A stretch of 64,000 nucleotides of DNA from a virus. Position 1 is the stretch's first letter, and every line of letters begins with the position of its first letter. This document shows positions 35,101-44,227 of the stretch, one piece after another. A program made the translations under genes and the position numbers. Where the stretch lies: positions 1 to 64,000 of IMG/VR virus record IMGVR_UViG_3300034102_001642, one strand, 5' to 3'. Under the pieces are notes generated by a model. It worked only from the letters and a program-made list of their open reading frames with translations, made no database searches and was not told where the DNA came from.

Positions 35101-36669
35101 ATGGAAGAAATAAATCCAGGAATTAGAAAAATGATTAATGGATCTGATACAGTTGTAAGCGTATGGCAAAAAATTAGATTGCAAGCACAAGGATTTACTG
35201 GAGACCTTAATAAATTAAACGCCGAGCAAACCCAATTAATTGCCGATGCTTTCGCTGCAATATCTACATCTGTAGTAGCAACAAATTCAGCCAAAGGCGG
35301 GCTTCTAGAAAAGCAATACACTGCACTTGGTAAGCTAGAAGACAAAATTAAGTCTTACACACAAGCGTTAAAAGGACAAAAAGTTTCAGAGCAAATATCT
35401 GATAGAGAGAGGCTGTCTTCACTTAACAAGCAGATTGAAGCAAATAATAAATTGGCGGAAGCTAGAAAGAAAGCATTGTCTGCAGCACAAGCAGATGCCG
35501 ACCTTGGAAGACAAATTGAAAAGACCAGAATTGCAATGCTTAATGCTGAAGCAACTGGAGACACACAAAAATCTCAAGAACTTAGACTTGATTTGGAGTC
35601 ATTGACAAGTCAGCAACAAACAGAGTCACAATCAAAAGCTATTGATAAGGCAAATGAACTTGCAAATGCACCTCTCAAAGCTGCTATTGAAGCTATGGCT
35701 AAAAATCAACAAAAGGCTGCCGACAGTGCAGCGCTAGCTGGAGAAAGTTTAGAGTCATATCGTAAAAAGCAAGAAGAGTCTGTTGCGGCAATAGATAAAG
35801 TTAATAATTCCATGACCGCACTTTATGGCAATGCTGAAGCAGCTGGTAAATCAGTAGAAGAATATGTTAAAACAAATAAAGAAGCAGCAGCTGGATTCGT
35901 TGCTGCAGTAGAAGCGGCTACTGGCGAAAAGATGCCAAGGTATCTGGATTTTCAAAATTATGAAGGTGGGCAAGTAGTAAGTAAAAAAGTTGCAGTTTCT
36001 CCACAAGCAAACGCATTATCAATATTAGCAAAAGCAGGAGCAGGTTCTGCCGTTAACGATGCACTTGCAAATAGCATTAAGGGTGGAGCATCTCTTAAAG
36101 ATATTGTAGACGCAATTCAAAATAAAGAAGATTCCAAAAAACTGAAAAAAATTTCTTATGCGATAAAGGAATCTGGATATTCTGCTAATAAAGTTGGAGC
36201 TGGCGCCCTTTCAGCTGCTGGAATTTCTTCGGGAGAACAGGTATTAGGAACAACATTTTTAGATAAAGATGGAGTAAAATGGAAAATATCTTCCCGTCCT
36301 GTTGGCGGGTATAACTCTGACTGGGGTGTGACAAAAGCTGGGTTTGGAACTATGAATTTAAATCCAAAAATACCAACAATTGTTGGAGACCGTGGGCCAG
36401 AAATGGTATTCGGAAATATGGTTATTCCTAACATGGCAAAAGTTCCTTTTGCATCACCAAGGTATGACTTAAAAGAAGCTGCAAAAAGATTTGAGCCTAT
36501 GCAACAAAGATCTTCAAGTGCATCATATGTAGTAAATCAAAATATCTACGCATCTGAGGGAATGGATGTCGAGGCATTGTCAAATATGATTGTCAAAAAA
36601 GCTGAAATTGTTATTGGACAAAAGGCTAAAGTTAATGTTAAAATGATTGGACAGGGGAAGAATATATAA
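29188..36669 (+). CDS. tape measure protein
   Basis: This 2493-residue protein has a TTG start behind AAGGAG. Residues about 170-480 match the TP901-type tape measure domain (WAGRQLTVGLTVPLAAFGMA, TKVYGGL, ALGGDVEDLALYLTAMREGG). A hydrophobic segment lies near 530-575, and a Gly/Ala/Met-rich membrane-like region near 1633-1731. The later part holds coiled coils and three VGEKGPEIF-like motifs (near 1435, 2395, and a variant near 975), typical of tape measure C-termini. The protein sets tail length and helps DNA entry. At the usual 0.15 nm per residue the tail would be about 370 nm. Confidence 0.9.
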   Translation: MADQNIVTNITATANFSSLTAQLQAVTSQLLKLQATTIGLNKNLTSQVGVMNRQFDETMRSTGQFARHFVTLTSDVSKFGQNLDSGRMKLGQYFRAWQGHTQKTSSLVRELAKQQVMLENAIIQPLGKNAQGLMQYNVMVQSGLDATKNKSALLRQELSIMNKVMMDGSNQLINWGKNTQWAGRQLTVGLTVPLAAFGMAAAKAFKEADQELTRLTKVYGGLTATSSADLLKVRKDVMAVSRELASGLGANFTETIALAADIAATGKEGADLIDSTRQTTRLAILGEVDRQEAMKATLAIQTAFGQNTMQLAESIDFLNAVENQTSTTLDDLVTAIPKAGPVVKALGGDVEDLALYLTAMREGGINASEGANALKSALASVINPTKVAKEMFMGLGIDLAGIVDKNAGNLTGTIMALKDSLDSLEPLQRARAIEQLFGKFQFARINALFENLGKEGSQTLQVLDLMKASTKDLASISERELKALTESASGKYRRALESVKAELAVVGEQFLKVGAFVLNAIDGILKFIGNLPAPIKAVLGFIGSLTAVAGPIIMLTGVLANFFGYIIKGILALKNIGKGGTGFKLLTPELMAAEAAAKNVEQSFYSDTKAAATFSDAVLTLAASFEKLKQSAMSSTVATSNSMSTVAGNPVMRGGGRIVDKDNPLVGKSYSRDMSHVIPTGSKTAEQRASETIFSTVPGPKPVNLRLSNSPQTYMNDDLPRIPGVTSVNGVSNGIVAAEAAKWHSMTAALAMQSKAEIALLKTEIAATGTVTASLSDSYQALLPQMTKITSLAADETALIVKQLQAGKITVEAARAKIFALNAQVEVMLAQTAQGVATAQARNINLGMVPLTSQPVVGAAGKSNMKELFHKSETSKLVDSIARGLGVRTSGAGYSIQTTKPRFNAGGKIEDFGQNKTRVSGPASITYDDRMGSIPLGGYVLNQAASMDPANAKLVAAAPSTHNNSGSNITALLTPKETVFGPGIQDNPELLAAVDAANNGRPLPRRMGGGKINLSTSNYGAINPAVMVKILSQLFKRNPKLSREMLRGRDMSLSGAEARAYQESVFGTALRSSSRELSRQYYFVGNWGGRLRASVNTALSHGAAKKADIVSDLMHGSSQQALPSLTRFLQVNKVPPDKIALLTDRARANMVSGLSGTGKIGEAEWSRLQHKEYLAVAKELRLRKEYLESLNVPGQRRAHSTDPVARGIQAETALNPYGKTDLEKLIAANDANGTRYMGSYRNYGIEKINGEPTALAHMMPKFSGGGMIGNVLKGLAMRRIGAGFGPTGAPKPSMYESAPWGVNSLSIGMAETLFANSGLRKNTQKLFYDKFAAAMAKEKPYGYVKDAKTGSLKHGLEPDVLDSIIRSAASDLIGDRNVLRQLSPIDRDILKNKYLNWDSKQNTPMTAELKKKIFDISGNREMGGPVSPGQNYVVGEKGPEIFRPLQSGNIIPGYEVGGVIKYGKDSYGLSGNPAKRAEQLAEKAARAEAAKSYGGQRSFPYAPGLRLPLSGAGSSIDSAFSSIASSLKAGSNKLVTSTRMINDQVSYSIRSLVDGSRLYADSITSSAKSIGSSYKRGGSEILIAGAPGAFPGGKEDRAQRMASSFRTNAAYSTAAIMHPIQYLKTKGLNPEFGQGAGANMVGMMGGMAAGGAIGGKLGGQNGAMMGSMAGMMGGQMLLPKIGGMIGKRAAASAATAGLASAGFGATAAAAAGLVAPLAAVTAAGIAGYKMWKHYKEGQDLNIASFGLTAEAAKKAGLRFTDFGARIKDTIQNAKDMADANKLVYESMKDGGTPFQMTTAEYTKLKVEVKETFGEQIDILNRQPSTKVPDAVSRIKEQLVAAGMSAEEATKKIYTMLQLSNKKDQSITATLGNADFKAITDPQSAAVSAVTSFGEDTKTQGNKEKAAQLNTALTATETAINDLIEKRERLVAKDLTGKVKSLSFAEAEKIVIDQINNSKEAGTVIDEGTISAMEEINPGIRKMINGSDTVVSVWQKIRLQAQGFTGDLNKLNAEQTQLIADAFAAISTSVVATNSAKGGLLEKQYTALGKLEDKIKSYTQALKGQKVSEQISDRERLSSLNKQIEANNKLAEARKKALSAAQADADLGRQIEKTRIAMLNAEATGDTQKSQELRLDLESLTSQQQTESQSKAIDKANELANAPLKAAIEAMAKNQQKAADSAALAGESLESYRKKQEESVAAIDKVNNSMTALYGNAEAAGKSVEEYVKTNKEAAAGFVAAVEAATGEKMPRYLDFQNYEGGQVVSKKVAVSPQANALSILAKAGAGSAVNDALANSIKGGASLKDIVDAIQNKEDSKKLKKISYAIKESGYSANKVGAGALSAAGISSGEQVLGTTFLDKDGVKWKISSRPVGGYNSDWGVTKAGFGTMNLNPKIPTIVGDRGPEMVFGNMVIPNMAKVPFASPRYDLKEAAKRFEPMQQRSSSASYVVNQNIYASEGMDVEALSNMIVKKAEIVIGQKAKVNVKMIGQGKNI

Positions 36670-37118
36670 TGGCAGCTTTAACTTTACCAGTAGGTTCAGC
36701 ATTGTTTATACAAGATGCTCTTGGCGTCTGGCAAAAATTAACTGAGCATAATAGGTCCCCAATATCTGTAGATGTACAACGCTTTGAGCAGACCTCTAGA
36801 ATGGCCAATGGAAGCCTTAGAAAGCTGTTTATAGCCGATAAGAAGAACATATCCACCTCCTGGAGCATGGTTCCGTCATATTCCACTATGACCGTAGATA
36901 CAGGCTGGGGAGCGGAAGACATTAAAGCATTTTATTTAAGCGCCAAAGGCCAAGGAACATTTAATGTAAGAATAGCATATAACTCAGCCAGAACCGAAGA
37001 TTTTGCCGCAAGTTTTACCTCATGCTCATTTAATATGATTAAAAGAAATGTAAAGGAAAAAGCGGCGGATACAGCACAGGCATTTTGGGATGTAAGTATT
37101 TCACTGGAAGAAGTATAA
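36669..37118 (+). CDS. minor tail protein, distal-tail type
   Basis: The 149-residue, beta-rich protein starts LTLPVGSALFIQDALGVWQKL and contains ISVDVQRFEQTSRMANGSLRKLF and a late CSFNMIKRNVKEKAAD...WDVSISLEEV. It follows the tape measure, where distal tail or baseplate ring proteins usually lie. Its pattern resembles tail-tube-like folds used for the tail tip ring. Its TAA overlaps the next ATG (TAATG). Confidence 0.65.
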   Translation: MAALTLPVGSALFIQDALGVWQKLTEHNRSPISVDVQRFEQTSRMANGSLRKLFIADKKNISTSWSMVPSYSTMTVDTGWGAEDIKAFYLSAKGQGTFNVRIAYNSARTEDFAASFTSCSFNMIKRNVKEKAADTAQAFWDVSISLEEV

Positions 37119-40100
37119 TGCAATCAGTAAGCCAAACAACTCTAGATAAACTTAATACATCTGCTTCATATTCAATGTCAGGCGGATGCTGGCTAGAATA
37201 TAATATGAACGATTTAATTTTAAATGCAGCGGTTACGGCTACACCAGCTGAAACTGCAACTCAAACAGATCCAATTACTGGTAAAACATACCAGCCATTT
37301 AAAAAGCTATTTCCATTAACCAGCATAATAGACCCAAGAAGACCTTCGGCAGCAGGAATTAATTATTTTATATTAAACCCAAATGTTATAAATAGCATAC
37401 CAAAGTATAACGTTTCTTCAGATCTTCCAGTAAGAACTTATTTTTCTAGCCCTAAAAATCAATACAAATTTTGGGTTTCACCCAAGTCTGGCGGCACAGC
37501 ATTAAGTAATTTTAGTTTTACTGTAGATTATCCTATATCAAAAACTGCTGTTGCCAATACCATACTTGTTAAATTTGAAACTTCTTACTCTAAGCCATCT
37601 ACGTGGTCTATTAAAATACAAGATCACGCTGGTACTGAAACCACAATATCTACAAATGGAGTTGTGCCAGATAATGGAGTGTTCCAACTTTACTACAATG
37701 GATCCTCCTGGTCCACTACAAAATTTACAACGCCTACTGCTCCATTAAATATTAAAAAAATAATTGTATCTGTAAATACAATTAGCGTTGCAAACTCCTA
37801 TCTTGGAGTTATAGAAGTTGGTGCTAGATATATTCAAGACGTATCAAATAGATTAGTTTCTTTTCAAATTTCAAAAACTTCATCAGATGATTCATCTGGC
37901 ATTGTTCCAGTTGGATCAGTAACATCAAATGCTCTATCAATGTCACTAGAGGGGTATGATAAAAAAGGCATTGAGTATGACAAAACAATGGCATTCAATA
38001 AAGATAATATAAATTTGTACAAGAACGTAAAGGTGATTCCATTTAATAAAATAGGAGACGATGTTATTCCACAAGGAATATTTTACATAGATTCCTTCAC
38101 TTTGTCAGAATTTGGAGATATTGATATTCAGGGACTAGACGGAGCAAAGTTTTTACAAGAAATACTAGCCCCAGATATTGTAATTCAAAATGCTCCATCA
38201 CAAGCAATTATTAGAAGGCTTTTAGATAGCGTAGGGTTTACTGGATATAATTTTAATACATATGGTAAAGGGGATGTAAATAAAGTTGACTCTGCAACTA
38301 TAGTTCCTTTGTATTGGTTTACAGAAGATACAAAAACAGTATGGCAACACATACAGGATCTATGCAGAGATACTCAAATGATAGCAACATTTGATAACAA
38401 TGATATTCTTCAATTCTATCCTAGAGACTATTTATTTGATAAATTAAGAACATCTAGTTTTAAATTTAGAAGTGAAACTAAGGGAGTAAACATCCCGAAT
38501 ATTATATCTTTCACTAAAGAAACAGTCCCTTCTGTCAAAGCAGTAAAAGTGATATATACTCCAATTATTAGTACAAACTATCAAGGCTCATCAGACAACC
38601 TTTATGTTTCTCCGCCAGCCGCTATCGGTGCAGCCGCACTACAAACAACATTATTATCAACCGCCCAAATTGAAACAGACGCACCAAAAGGCGTTGTTTC
38701 GCTATCTCCTATTAGCGTTTATAGTGATTTAGCAGATACATCTTTTTATAATAAGGCTGGATATTTTTTAATCAATAATGAAATAATTGAATACGATGCA
38801 ATTGAATTTCAATATGAGCCGCTTTCATCTCCTAATACAGTTACAAAAAAATGGATAACGTCAGATTCAGACATTGCAAAGTTTCTTGGGGAAAGCAAGA
38901 TTAATTCATTCAAGCCTACGCTAAGATATAGAATTAAAGAAAGAAATGCATTTAATGCAACTGGCAAAGGTATAGGTGTAGGAGAGACCCACCTGGTAAA
39001 TATTGATGATCTAAAATCAGAATGGTCAGGATCTAAACTAAACTTGTCTGCAAAAACAAATGTTGCAGACCAATCAGTATTCTCATTAAGACAAACAGAT
39101 GGATCTGGTGTTTCAATTTCTAGATCCCTTCTTACAATAGTTGCACCTACGGCATCTAAAGAATACTATTGCGCTTCAATTAGTCCAGACGTTAATTTTA
39201 CATCACAGAAATATTTTTCAATTGGAACAGCTTTATTCTTTAAGCTTGCTAAAGGTAGTAATGGAAGAACTACTGGAGAACAGTTTGTTTCTGCTGGACT
39301 TGGTATTGGTCTTGACGCCAATAACTTAAACGGCTATATTTTAAAAATTGGGACTTCTCAAAACGTAGCAAACAAAGGATTAAATTATAGAGATGTACAG
39401 TTATTTAAAATAGTTAACGGAGTAGAGACACCAGTTTCTGATACTCAAAAGACAGAAGAGGCATCAATTACTGGAGTATCTGGAGGAGAGTTTTACAGAG
39501 TAGACGTAAGAGTTTCTCAAGCAACAACAGGCCAAAGAATATTTAAAATTAAATTTAACAATGCCGTAATAACAGCAACTGATTCTGAAGCCACAACAAT
39601 GGGCAACAAAATTGCATTAATCGGCATACAAGGTGAATCATCATTTGACTACGCATATGTAGCTTCATTAAAGAAAGAAGATTTTACTGGATCTTATTCT
39701 TATGACAATTATGGATCATACGTTGGTTCTGCCACAGAATTAAAAAATGTGTTTGGAGACTTTATTGCTATTGGATCTGCCTCCACTTTATCAAGTCCAT
39801 GGATAAAAGAATTTGGGCCAGTAGCTAGAGAAATTAAAAAAATATCAACTAGGTATGCAACAAGACCAGGTTTTGTTAAATACCCTCAAATAATATTAAA
39901 TCCCAACGTAACGCTACTTGGGTACGACGCAAACTCATTTGGAATTGATGCTTATATTTTAAATAACACTGGAGCATTTGTTGATTTAGCAGACGGCGGT
40001 CAAAAAAGCTTTATTGTAGTAGGAGAAACAATAGCTCCCCTGGACCCATTTGAGTACCTTGACCCAGATCTATCTGCAACCAAAAATGATGAGCAAGTCG

Positions 40101-40381
40101 CATTTGAATCTATGTGGATACAAAAGGAATCAGAAGCGAAGGCTTTATCTACATGGATGAGAACTCAATGGTCTAAACAACAAACAGTTATTCAGATAGA
40201 TGTTTTCCCAAACCCTATTATTGAAACAGGGGATGTAGTTGAAATATCTTATCCTAATAACTTTGTGTATTCTACTGAAGATACTGGGCAAACGGCTGGC
40301 AAATATATTGTTTTGGATATTGAGCAGGGGTATAGCCAAGCCCCATCTACAAAACTTACCTGCAGGTCGATTTATGTTTAA
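37118..40381 (+). CDS. large minor tail / baseplate hub protein
   Basis: From the ATG at 37118 the product has 1087 residues; a longer in-frame start at 37085 is less likely. Early parts are beta-rich (CWLEYNMNDLI). Residues about 265-450 contain IPQGIFYIDSFTLSEFGDIDIQGLDGAKFLQEI and VWQHIQDLCRDTQMIATFDNNDILQFYPRD, which fit the hub domains of siphovirus tail-tip proteins. A LamG-like sandwich lies near 700-860. The C-terminus ends in a VFPNPIIETGDVVEISYP strand region. It probably forms the tail tip. Confidence 0.7.
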   Translation: MQSVSQTTLDKLNTSASYSMSGGCWLEYNMNDLILNAAVTATPAETATQTDPITGKTYQPFKKLFPLTSIIDPRRPSAAGINYFILNPNVINSIPKYNVSSDLPVRTYFSSPKNQYKFWVSPKSGGTALSNFSFTVDYPISKTAVANTILVKFETSYSKPSTWSIKIQDHAGTETTISTNGVVPDNGVFQLYYNGSSWSTTKFTTPTAPLNIKKIIVSVNTISVANSYLGVIEVGARYIQDVSNRLVSFQISKTSSDDSSGIVPVGSVTSNALSMSLEGYDKKGIEYDKTMAFNKDNINLYKNVKVIPFNKIGDDVIPQGIFYIDSFTLSEFGDIDIQGLDGAKFLQEILAPDIVIQNAPSQAIIRRLLDSVGFTGYNFNTYGKGDVNKVDSATIVPLYWFTEDTKTVWQHIQDLCRDTQMIATFDNNDILQFYPRDYLFDKLRTSSFKFRSETKGVNIPNIISFTKETVPSVKAVKVIYTPIISTNYQGSSDNLYVSPPAAIGAAALQTTLLSTAQIETDAPKGVVSLSPISVYSDLADTSFYNKAGYFLINNEIIEYDAIEFQYEPLSSPNTVTKKWITSDSDIAKFLGESKINSFKPTLRYRIKERNAFNATGKGIGVGETHLVNIDDLKSEWSGSKLNLSAKTNVADQSVFSLRQTDGSGVSISRSLLTIVAPTASKEYYCASISPDVNFTSQKYFSIGTALFFKLAKGSNGRTTGEQFVSAGLGIGLDANNLNGYILKIGTSQNVANKGLNYRDVQLFKIVNGVETPVSDTQKTEEASITGVSGGEFYRVDVRVSQATTGQRIFKIKFNNAVITATDSEATTMGNKIALIGIQGESSFDYAYVASLKKEDFTGSYSYDNYGSYVGSATELKNVFGDFIAIGSASTLSSPWIKEFGPVAREIKKISTRYATRPGFVKYPQIILNPNVTLLGYDANSFGIDAYILNNTGAFVDLADGGQKSFIVVGETIAPLDPFEYLDPDLSATKNDEQVAFESMWIQKESEAKALSTWMRTQWSKQQTVIQIDVFPNPIIETGDVVEISYPNNFVYSTEDTGQTAGKYIVLDIEQGYSQAPSTKLTCRSIYV

Positions 40382-40386
40382 TGAAA

Positions 40387-40395
40387 TGGTAGAAT
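40387..40395 (+). promoter_or_regulatory. extended -10 element for the 40402 gene, leaderless type
   Basis: TGGTAGAAT ends six bases before the ATG at 40402. No ribosome binding site is present in the gap. Confidence 0.5.
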
Positions 40396-40401
40396 CTTAA
40401 T

Positions 40402-40812
40402 ATGGCTACAAAAAAACCAAGAATAGGAAAGTCGCAAGTTGCTGGTGGAGTTAAAGTCCAGCTGCCTTTAGACTCACCCCTAAGAAAAGTATTAAAAACA
40501 GATCAGTATGATCTTGTCAATATATACACTGATAGGGTAGATAAAACATATGTTGCTTCATCTCCAGACGATAATGAAGATATTGAAGATGACGATGATG
40601 ATACCACACCAGATGAACCAATAGATACTTCGGATGCCCCAAATTTAGAGGACATAGTTTTAATTGGAACAACTGGGAAAAGATATTCTTCTGGCCAAAC
40701 AATAACCGACCCAGAAATATATTATGATGGGAATAACAATAGGCTATTCAGAGTCACCTTTGAAGTTAAAAATAGTGTTGGAGAGATTGTAAAGGGAGTA
40801 ATGATAGTATGA
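40402..40812 (+). CDS. hypothetical tail-associated protein with acidic linker
   Basis: The 136-residue protein has a basic N-terminus (ATKKPRIGKSQ), a valine/leucine-rich strand region, a highly acidic linker (EDIEDDDDD, about 56-64) and a C-terminal beta part (YDGNNNRLFRVTFEVKNSVGEI). It lies inside the baseplate/fibre block, and its TGA overlaps the next ATG (ATGA). The sequence suggests a small two-part adaptor; no family is recognised. Confidence 0.5.
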   Translation: MATKKPRIGKSQVAGGVKVQLPLDSPLRKVLKTDQYDLVNIYTDRVDKTYVASSPDDNEDIEDDDDDTTPDEPIDTSDAPNLEDIVLIGTTGKRYSSGQTITDPEIYYDGNNNRLFRVTFEVKNSVGEIVKGVMIV

Positions 40813-41696
40813 TAACAAAATTTGGTAAAAGATTTATAACATCTTATTTAGCAAGCGGACTTAATTTCAATCAAAAAGACATTGCAATAGGAATAGGATC
40901 GCAAGCCCCAACTGTAAATGACTCAGACATGCAATTTGAATTTTATCGATCAGGAGTTTTTCTTGGAAGTTCTGACATACAAACAAATACAGCAAGTGGG
41001 GTAACAACATATTCAGTAGTTTATAAGACTACATTGCCAACAGACGTTGAGGGCATAATATCAGAAATTGGAATTTTCCCTTCAGGGTTTTTGCAAAATA
41101 CAGACTATTCTTCTAAATATATATCATCTTTTGAGAATACAACAGACTGGAAAGATTCAGATGGCGCACAACCAATATCTGTATCAACACCAACTCCAAA
41201 AATAGGTTCCTCATATTTTTCTATTACCGCAGCAAGCAATCAATCAAAATCATATAGCCTGGATACCGTTTTTGATCTTGCTGGATATGGAGTTGAAGAC
41301 AGTATTTCACTTGCTTTTTATCAATCAGATTTAAACTTAGATTATATTTATGTTAGATTTTACAGCTCACCAACTAGCTATAAAGAAATAAGATTTTTAG
41401 CAACAACATCTATAGGACATAAAATTTTATCACTTAAGTTATCTAGCTTATTTAACTCTACATTTTCATCTGCTGGAGCAACAGACTTTTCTAAAATTAC
41501 TATAATAGAAATAGGCGCTAAAGCTAAAGTTTCAGGGGCTACAAATGTTTTATTAGATGGGTTAAGATTAAATGATGAAGACAGATATAACAGCCAGTAT
41601 GGCTTAATTAGCAGATCTATTCTTTCTACCCCCATAGTAAAACCTCTTGGCATAGAGATGGATATTGAATATAAAGTAAATCTAGGATTCTTATAA
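40809..41696 (+). CDS. tail fibre / baseplate protein
   Basis: The 295-residue protein starts ITKFGKRFITSYLASGLNFNQKDIAIGIG and contains TTYSVVYKTTLPTDVEGIISEIGIFP, a motif often seen in baseplate fibre connectors. A carbohydrate-module-like beta sandwich follows (ISSFENTTDW...LAFYQSDLNLDYIYVRFYSS...LLDGLRLND). It is coupled to its neighbours on both sides (ATGA, then TAATG). It is probably a virion surface protein at the tail tip. Confidence 0.6.
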   Translation: MITKFGKRFITSYLASGLNFNQKDIAIGIGSQAPTVNDSDMQFEFYRSGVFLGSSDIQTNTASGVTTYSVVYKTTLPTDVEGIISEIGIFPSGFLQNTDYSSKYISSFENTTDWKDSDGAQPISVSTPTPKIGSSYFSITAASNQSKSYSLDTVFDLAGYGVEDSISLAFYQSDLNLDYIYVRFYSSPTSYKEIRFLATTSIGHKILSLKLSSLFNSTFSSAGATDFSKITIIEIGAKAKVSGATNVLLDGLRLNDEDRYNSQYGLISRSILSTPIVKPLGIEMDIEYKVNLGFL

Positions 41697-44227
41697 TGGT
41701 TGATAAATATTCACCAGGTAGATATGATCCAATAAGTGGAAAATATTTTCCAGCAGATTTAAGCAAAACAAATGAAGAGGCAGCCAATGCAGCAAATACA
41801 AAAACTGCAGATGCATTTACTGTTAAAAAATCTGGCTTAAATGTTGTAATGAATGGTCAATATCAATTTTCGTTTGCATATTTATATTCTGATCCAAATA
41901 ATGCCTCAAACCTTATTCCTGGAACCAGGTCCCCCAACTTTATAGTTACGCTACAAACTCCCGATTTAACTCAGCCAGTAACCAACCTTGTTGTAACACC
42001 TTCACTTCTTTCTTATGGAGTTAATTGGACTTTAATAGATAAAGCTTTAGCTGCAAACAAATGGCTTATTGATATACAGATATACGAAAGTTTAACTGGA
42101 GCATTTGCAGGAGAAGAATATTTAGTTTGGAATGGAAACGGAAACTCTGCAACCATACTTGTTTCAAATACAGCAAACAGATGGATACGTGTTGATACAC
42201 GAGATCAAGATTATAGGAAGAAAAGCGTTTCTTTTGGCCCATTCAAAGCAATAGATCCAATTGTTGTAGATACAACTGGGCCAGCAAACGTAACTTCCGT
42301 GACTGCTGAAAGTGGAATTGATACATCTGGATACTTGGGATTCAATGCTTACGCAAACATATCTTGGCCAGCAGTAACAGGCGGAGGCATAAGAGGATAT
42401 AGAATTAGATTTAGCAATGATAGCGGAGCCACCTATTCTTATGTTGATTCTCCAGGAACTGGAACAACATATAAGCTTGCTGGACTAGTAATTGGATCAA
42501 CCTATAAAATAGCAGTTGCCACATATGATGAATATAATAATACATCTTCTTCATATGTATCTGGACCAGATGTTACGGTTACTGGAACTCCATCAGTAAC
42601 AAATTTTATTAAGGGCGGAGATTTTGAATTCGGAGTAGGGGTGGGATCAGTTGCAACAAATAAAGGTTTATATTTTGATGCCAGCAACTATTGGTATATT
42701 AATGCAACAAACAGTGCCAGACTTAAAGTTGGTGGGTCTACAAGCAACTACCTACTTTGGGACGGCTCTACATTTGCGGTAGATGGTAACATAACGGCTA
42801 GAGGCGGGCAGTTTAGCGGTAATATATTTATGTCTACAACTGGAGCATCTATATATAGCGGAACAATTGATGCAACTACTGGTAATCTAACTGGCAACGG
42901 ATTTGCATTAAATTCAACGGGATTAAAGGTTGCTAACGGCACAAAGTCTGTAACTATATCTGCTGCAACTGGAACAATAACTGCCAATGGTGGATCTATT
43001 GCTGGATGGGCATTAGGAGATAATACTTTTTCTAAAAACAATATTATATTAGACAGTACAGGAAATGGTAAAATACAAGTTGGCGCAAGTGCACAGAATA
43101 GTGTTTATTTAGGAACAGAGACTTCTGGTGGAACTTCATTTCTTATGTGGGCAGGTAATAATACTCCTGATGCTAATGCTAAATTTAAAATAGGAGCAGA
43201 CGGCACACTATATGCAGTTGGTGCAGTTTTTGGATTAGGATCAAGTATTGCTGGATACGCAACATCTACACAGTTAACTACGGTTTCCACCACCGCAACA
43301 ACTGCTGCATCAGATGCCAATACCGCAAAAATTGCTGCTCAGGCCGCAAAGGCAACGGCGGATGCCGCTCTACCATCAACAAGCTTCAATAGAGACGCTA
43401 TTGTAAATAGCATTAACAGCTCTGCTACAACAACTACAATAAACGGCGGTAAAATAACAACAGGAACTGTTTCTGCAAATGCAGTTGTTTCAGATTTTAT
43501 TTCTGCATTTAATATCAACGCAGATAAAATTACTTCTGGAACAATTGGTGCATCTGTATCTATTACAACCCCAACGATTACAGTTGGATCATTAGGAGAT
43601 TCTTATTATTTTAAAACAAAGTCTATACGAAGTGGTACATCAATTGAGGCTTTAGCAGTAAATGCTATAAACATGATGTCCGCTTCATCAGCTGGAACCC
43701 TTTCAAATTGGTATCCCTACTATACCGATGACGCATCACTTGGTTTTGTAAGCTCCCCCTATAACCTTAGATGGAGAAATATATTTTTAATAAATAGTCC
43801 AAACGTAAGCTCAGATAATAGATATAAAAATAACATACAGGTTTCAGACCTAGGCTTAGATTTTATTAAAAAATTAAATCCAAGAAAATACAAACTGAAT
43901 TCAAGATCCGTTAAGCCAGTTATAGATGAAGACGGCAAAGAAGTGCTACATGAAAATTCTGATAAGCCAGTAACTGAGCCAAATTTAAATGACCCAGGAG
44001 TAAGAAATCATTATGGGTTTGTAGCTCAAGAAGTAAAGGAAGCTTTAGACCAATTAGGTATATATGACTCGGCAGCCTTTTGGACGCTAGCCGATAAAGA
44101 TGATCCAGAGTCTAGTCAGGCTTTGGTTTATGAACAATTTATTTCACCACTAACCAAGGCTATACAAGAATTGTCAGATATGGTAGAATCATTACAACAA
44201 GAAATAAATACACTGAAGGGTATATAA
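41696..44227 (+). CDS. tail fibre with fibronectin domain and S74 chaperone
   Basis: The 843-residue protein has beta domains, including a fibronectin type III-like unit near 200-300 (PANVTSVTAESG...YANISWPAVTGGGIRGYRIRFSND). A repetitive shaft follows (GNITARGGQFSGNIF, NGGKITTGTVSANAV). The C-terminal S74 chaperone begins near 703: SSDNRYKNNIQVSDLGLDF, LNPRKYKL, HYGFVAQEVKEAL. It resembles phage tip-attachment proteins that carry fibres and cut off their own chaperone after trimerisation. It is the second S74 protein in the window; the other is at 16974. Confidence 0.8.
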   Translation: MVDKYSPGRYDPISGKYFPADLSKTNEEAANAANTKTADAFTVKKSGLNVVMNGQYQFSFAYLYSDPNNASNLIPGTRSPNFIVTLQTPDLTQPVTNLVVTPSLLSYGVNWTLIDKALAANKWLIDIQIYESLTGAFAGEEYLVWNGNGNSATILVSNTANRWIRVDTRDQDYRKKSVSFGPFKAIDPIVVDTTGPANVTSVTAESGIDTSGYLGFNAYANISWPAVTGGGIRGYRIRFSNDSGATYSYVDSPGTGTTYKLAGLVIGSTYKIAVATYDEYNNTSSSYVSGPDVTVTGTPSVTNFIKGGDFEFGVGVGSVATNKGLYFDASNYWYINATNSARLKVGGSTSNYLLWDGSTFAVDGNITARGGQFSGNIFMSTTGASIYSGTIDATTGNLTGNGFALNSTGLKVANGTKSVTISAATGTITANGGSIAGWALGDNTFSKNNIILDSTGNGKIQVGASAQNSVYLGTETSGGTSFLMWAGNNTPDANAKFKIGADGTLYAVGAVFGLGSSIAGYATSTQLTTVSTTATTAASDANTAKIAAQAAKATADAALPSTSFNRDAIVNSINSSATTTTINGGKITTGTVSANAVVSDFISAFNINADKITSGTIGASVSITTPTITVGSLGDSYYFKTKSIRSGTSIEALAVNAINMMSASSAGTLSNWYPYYTDDASLGFVSSPYNLRWRNIFLINSPNVSSDNRYKNNIQVSDLGLDFIKKLNPRKYKLNSRSVKPVIDEDGKEVLHENSDKPVTEPNLNDPGVRNHYGFVAQEVKEALDQLGIYDSAAFWTLADKDDPESSQALVYEQFISPLTKAIQELSDMVESLQQEINTLKGI

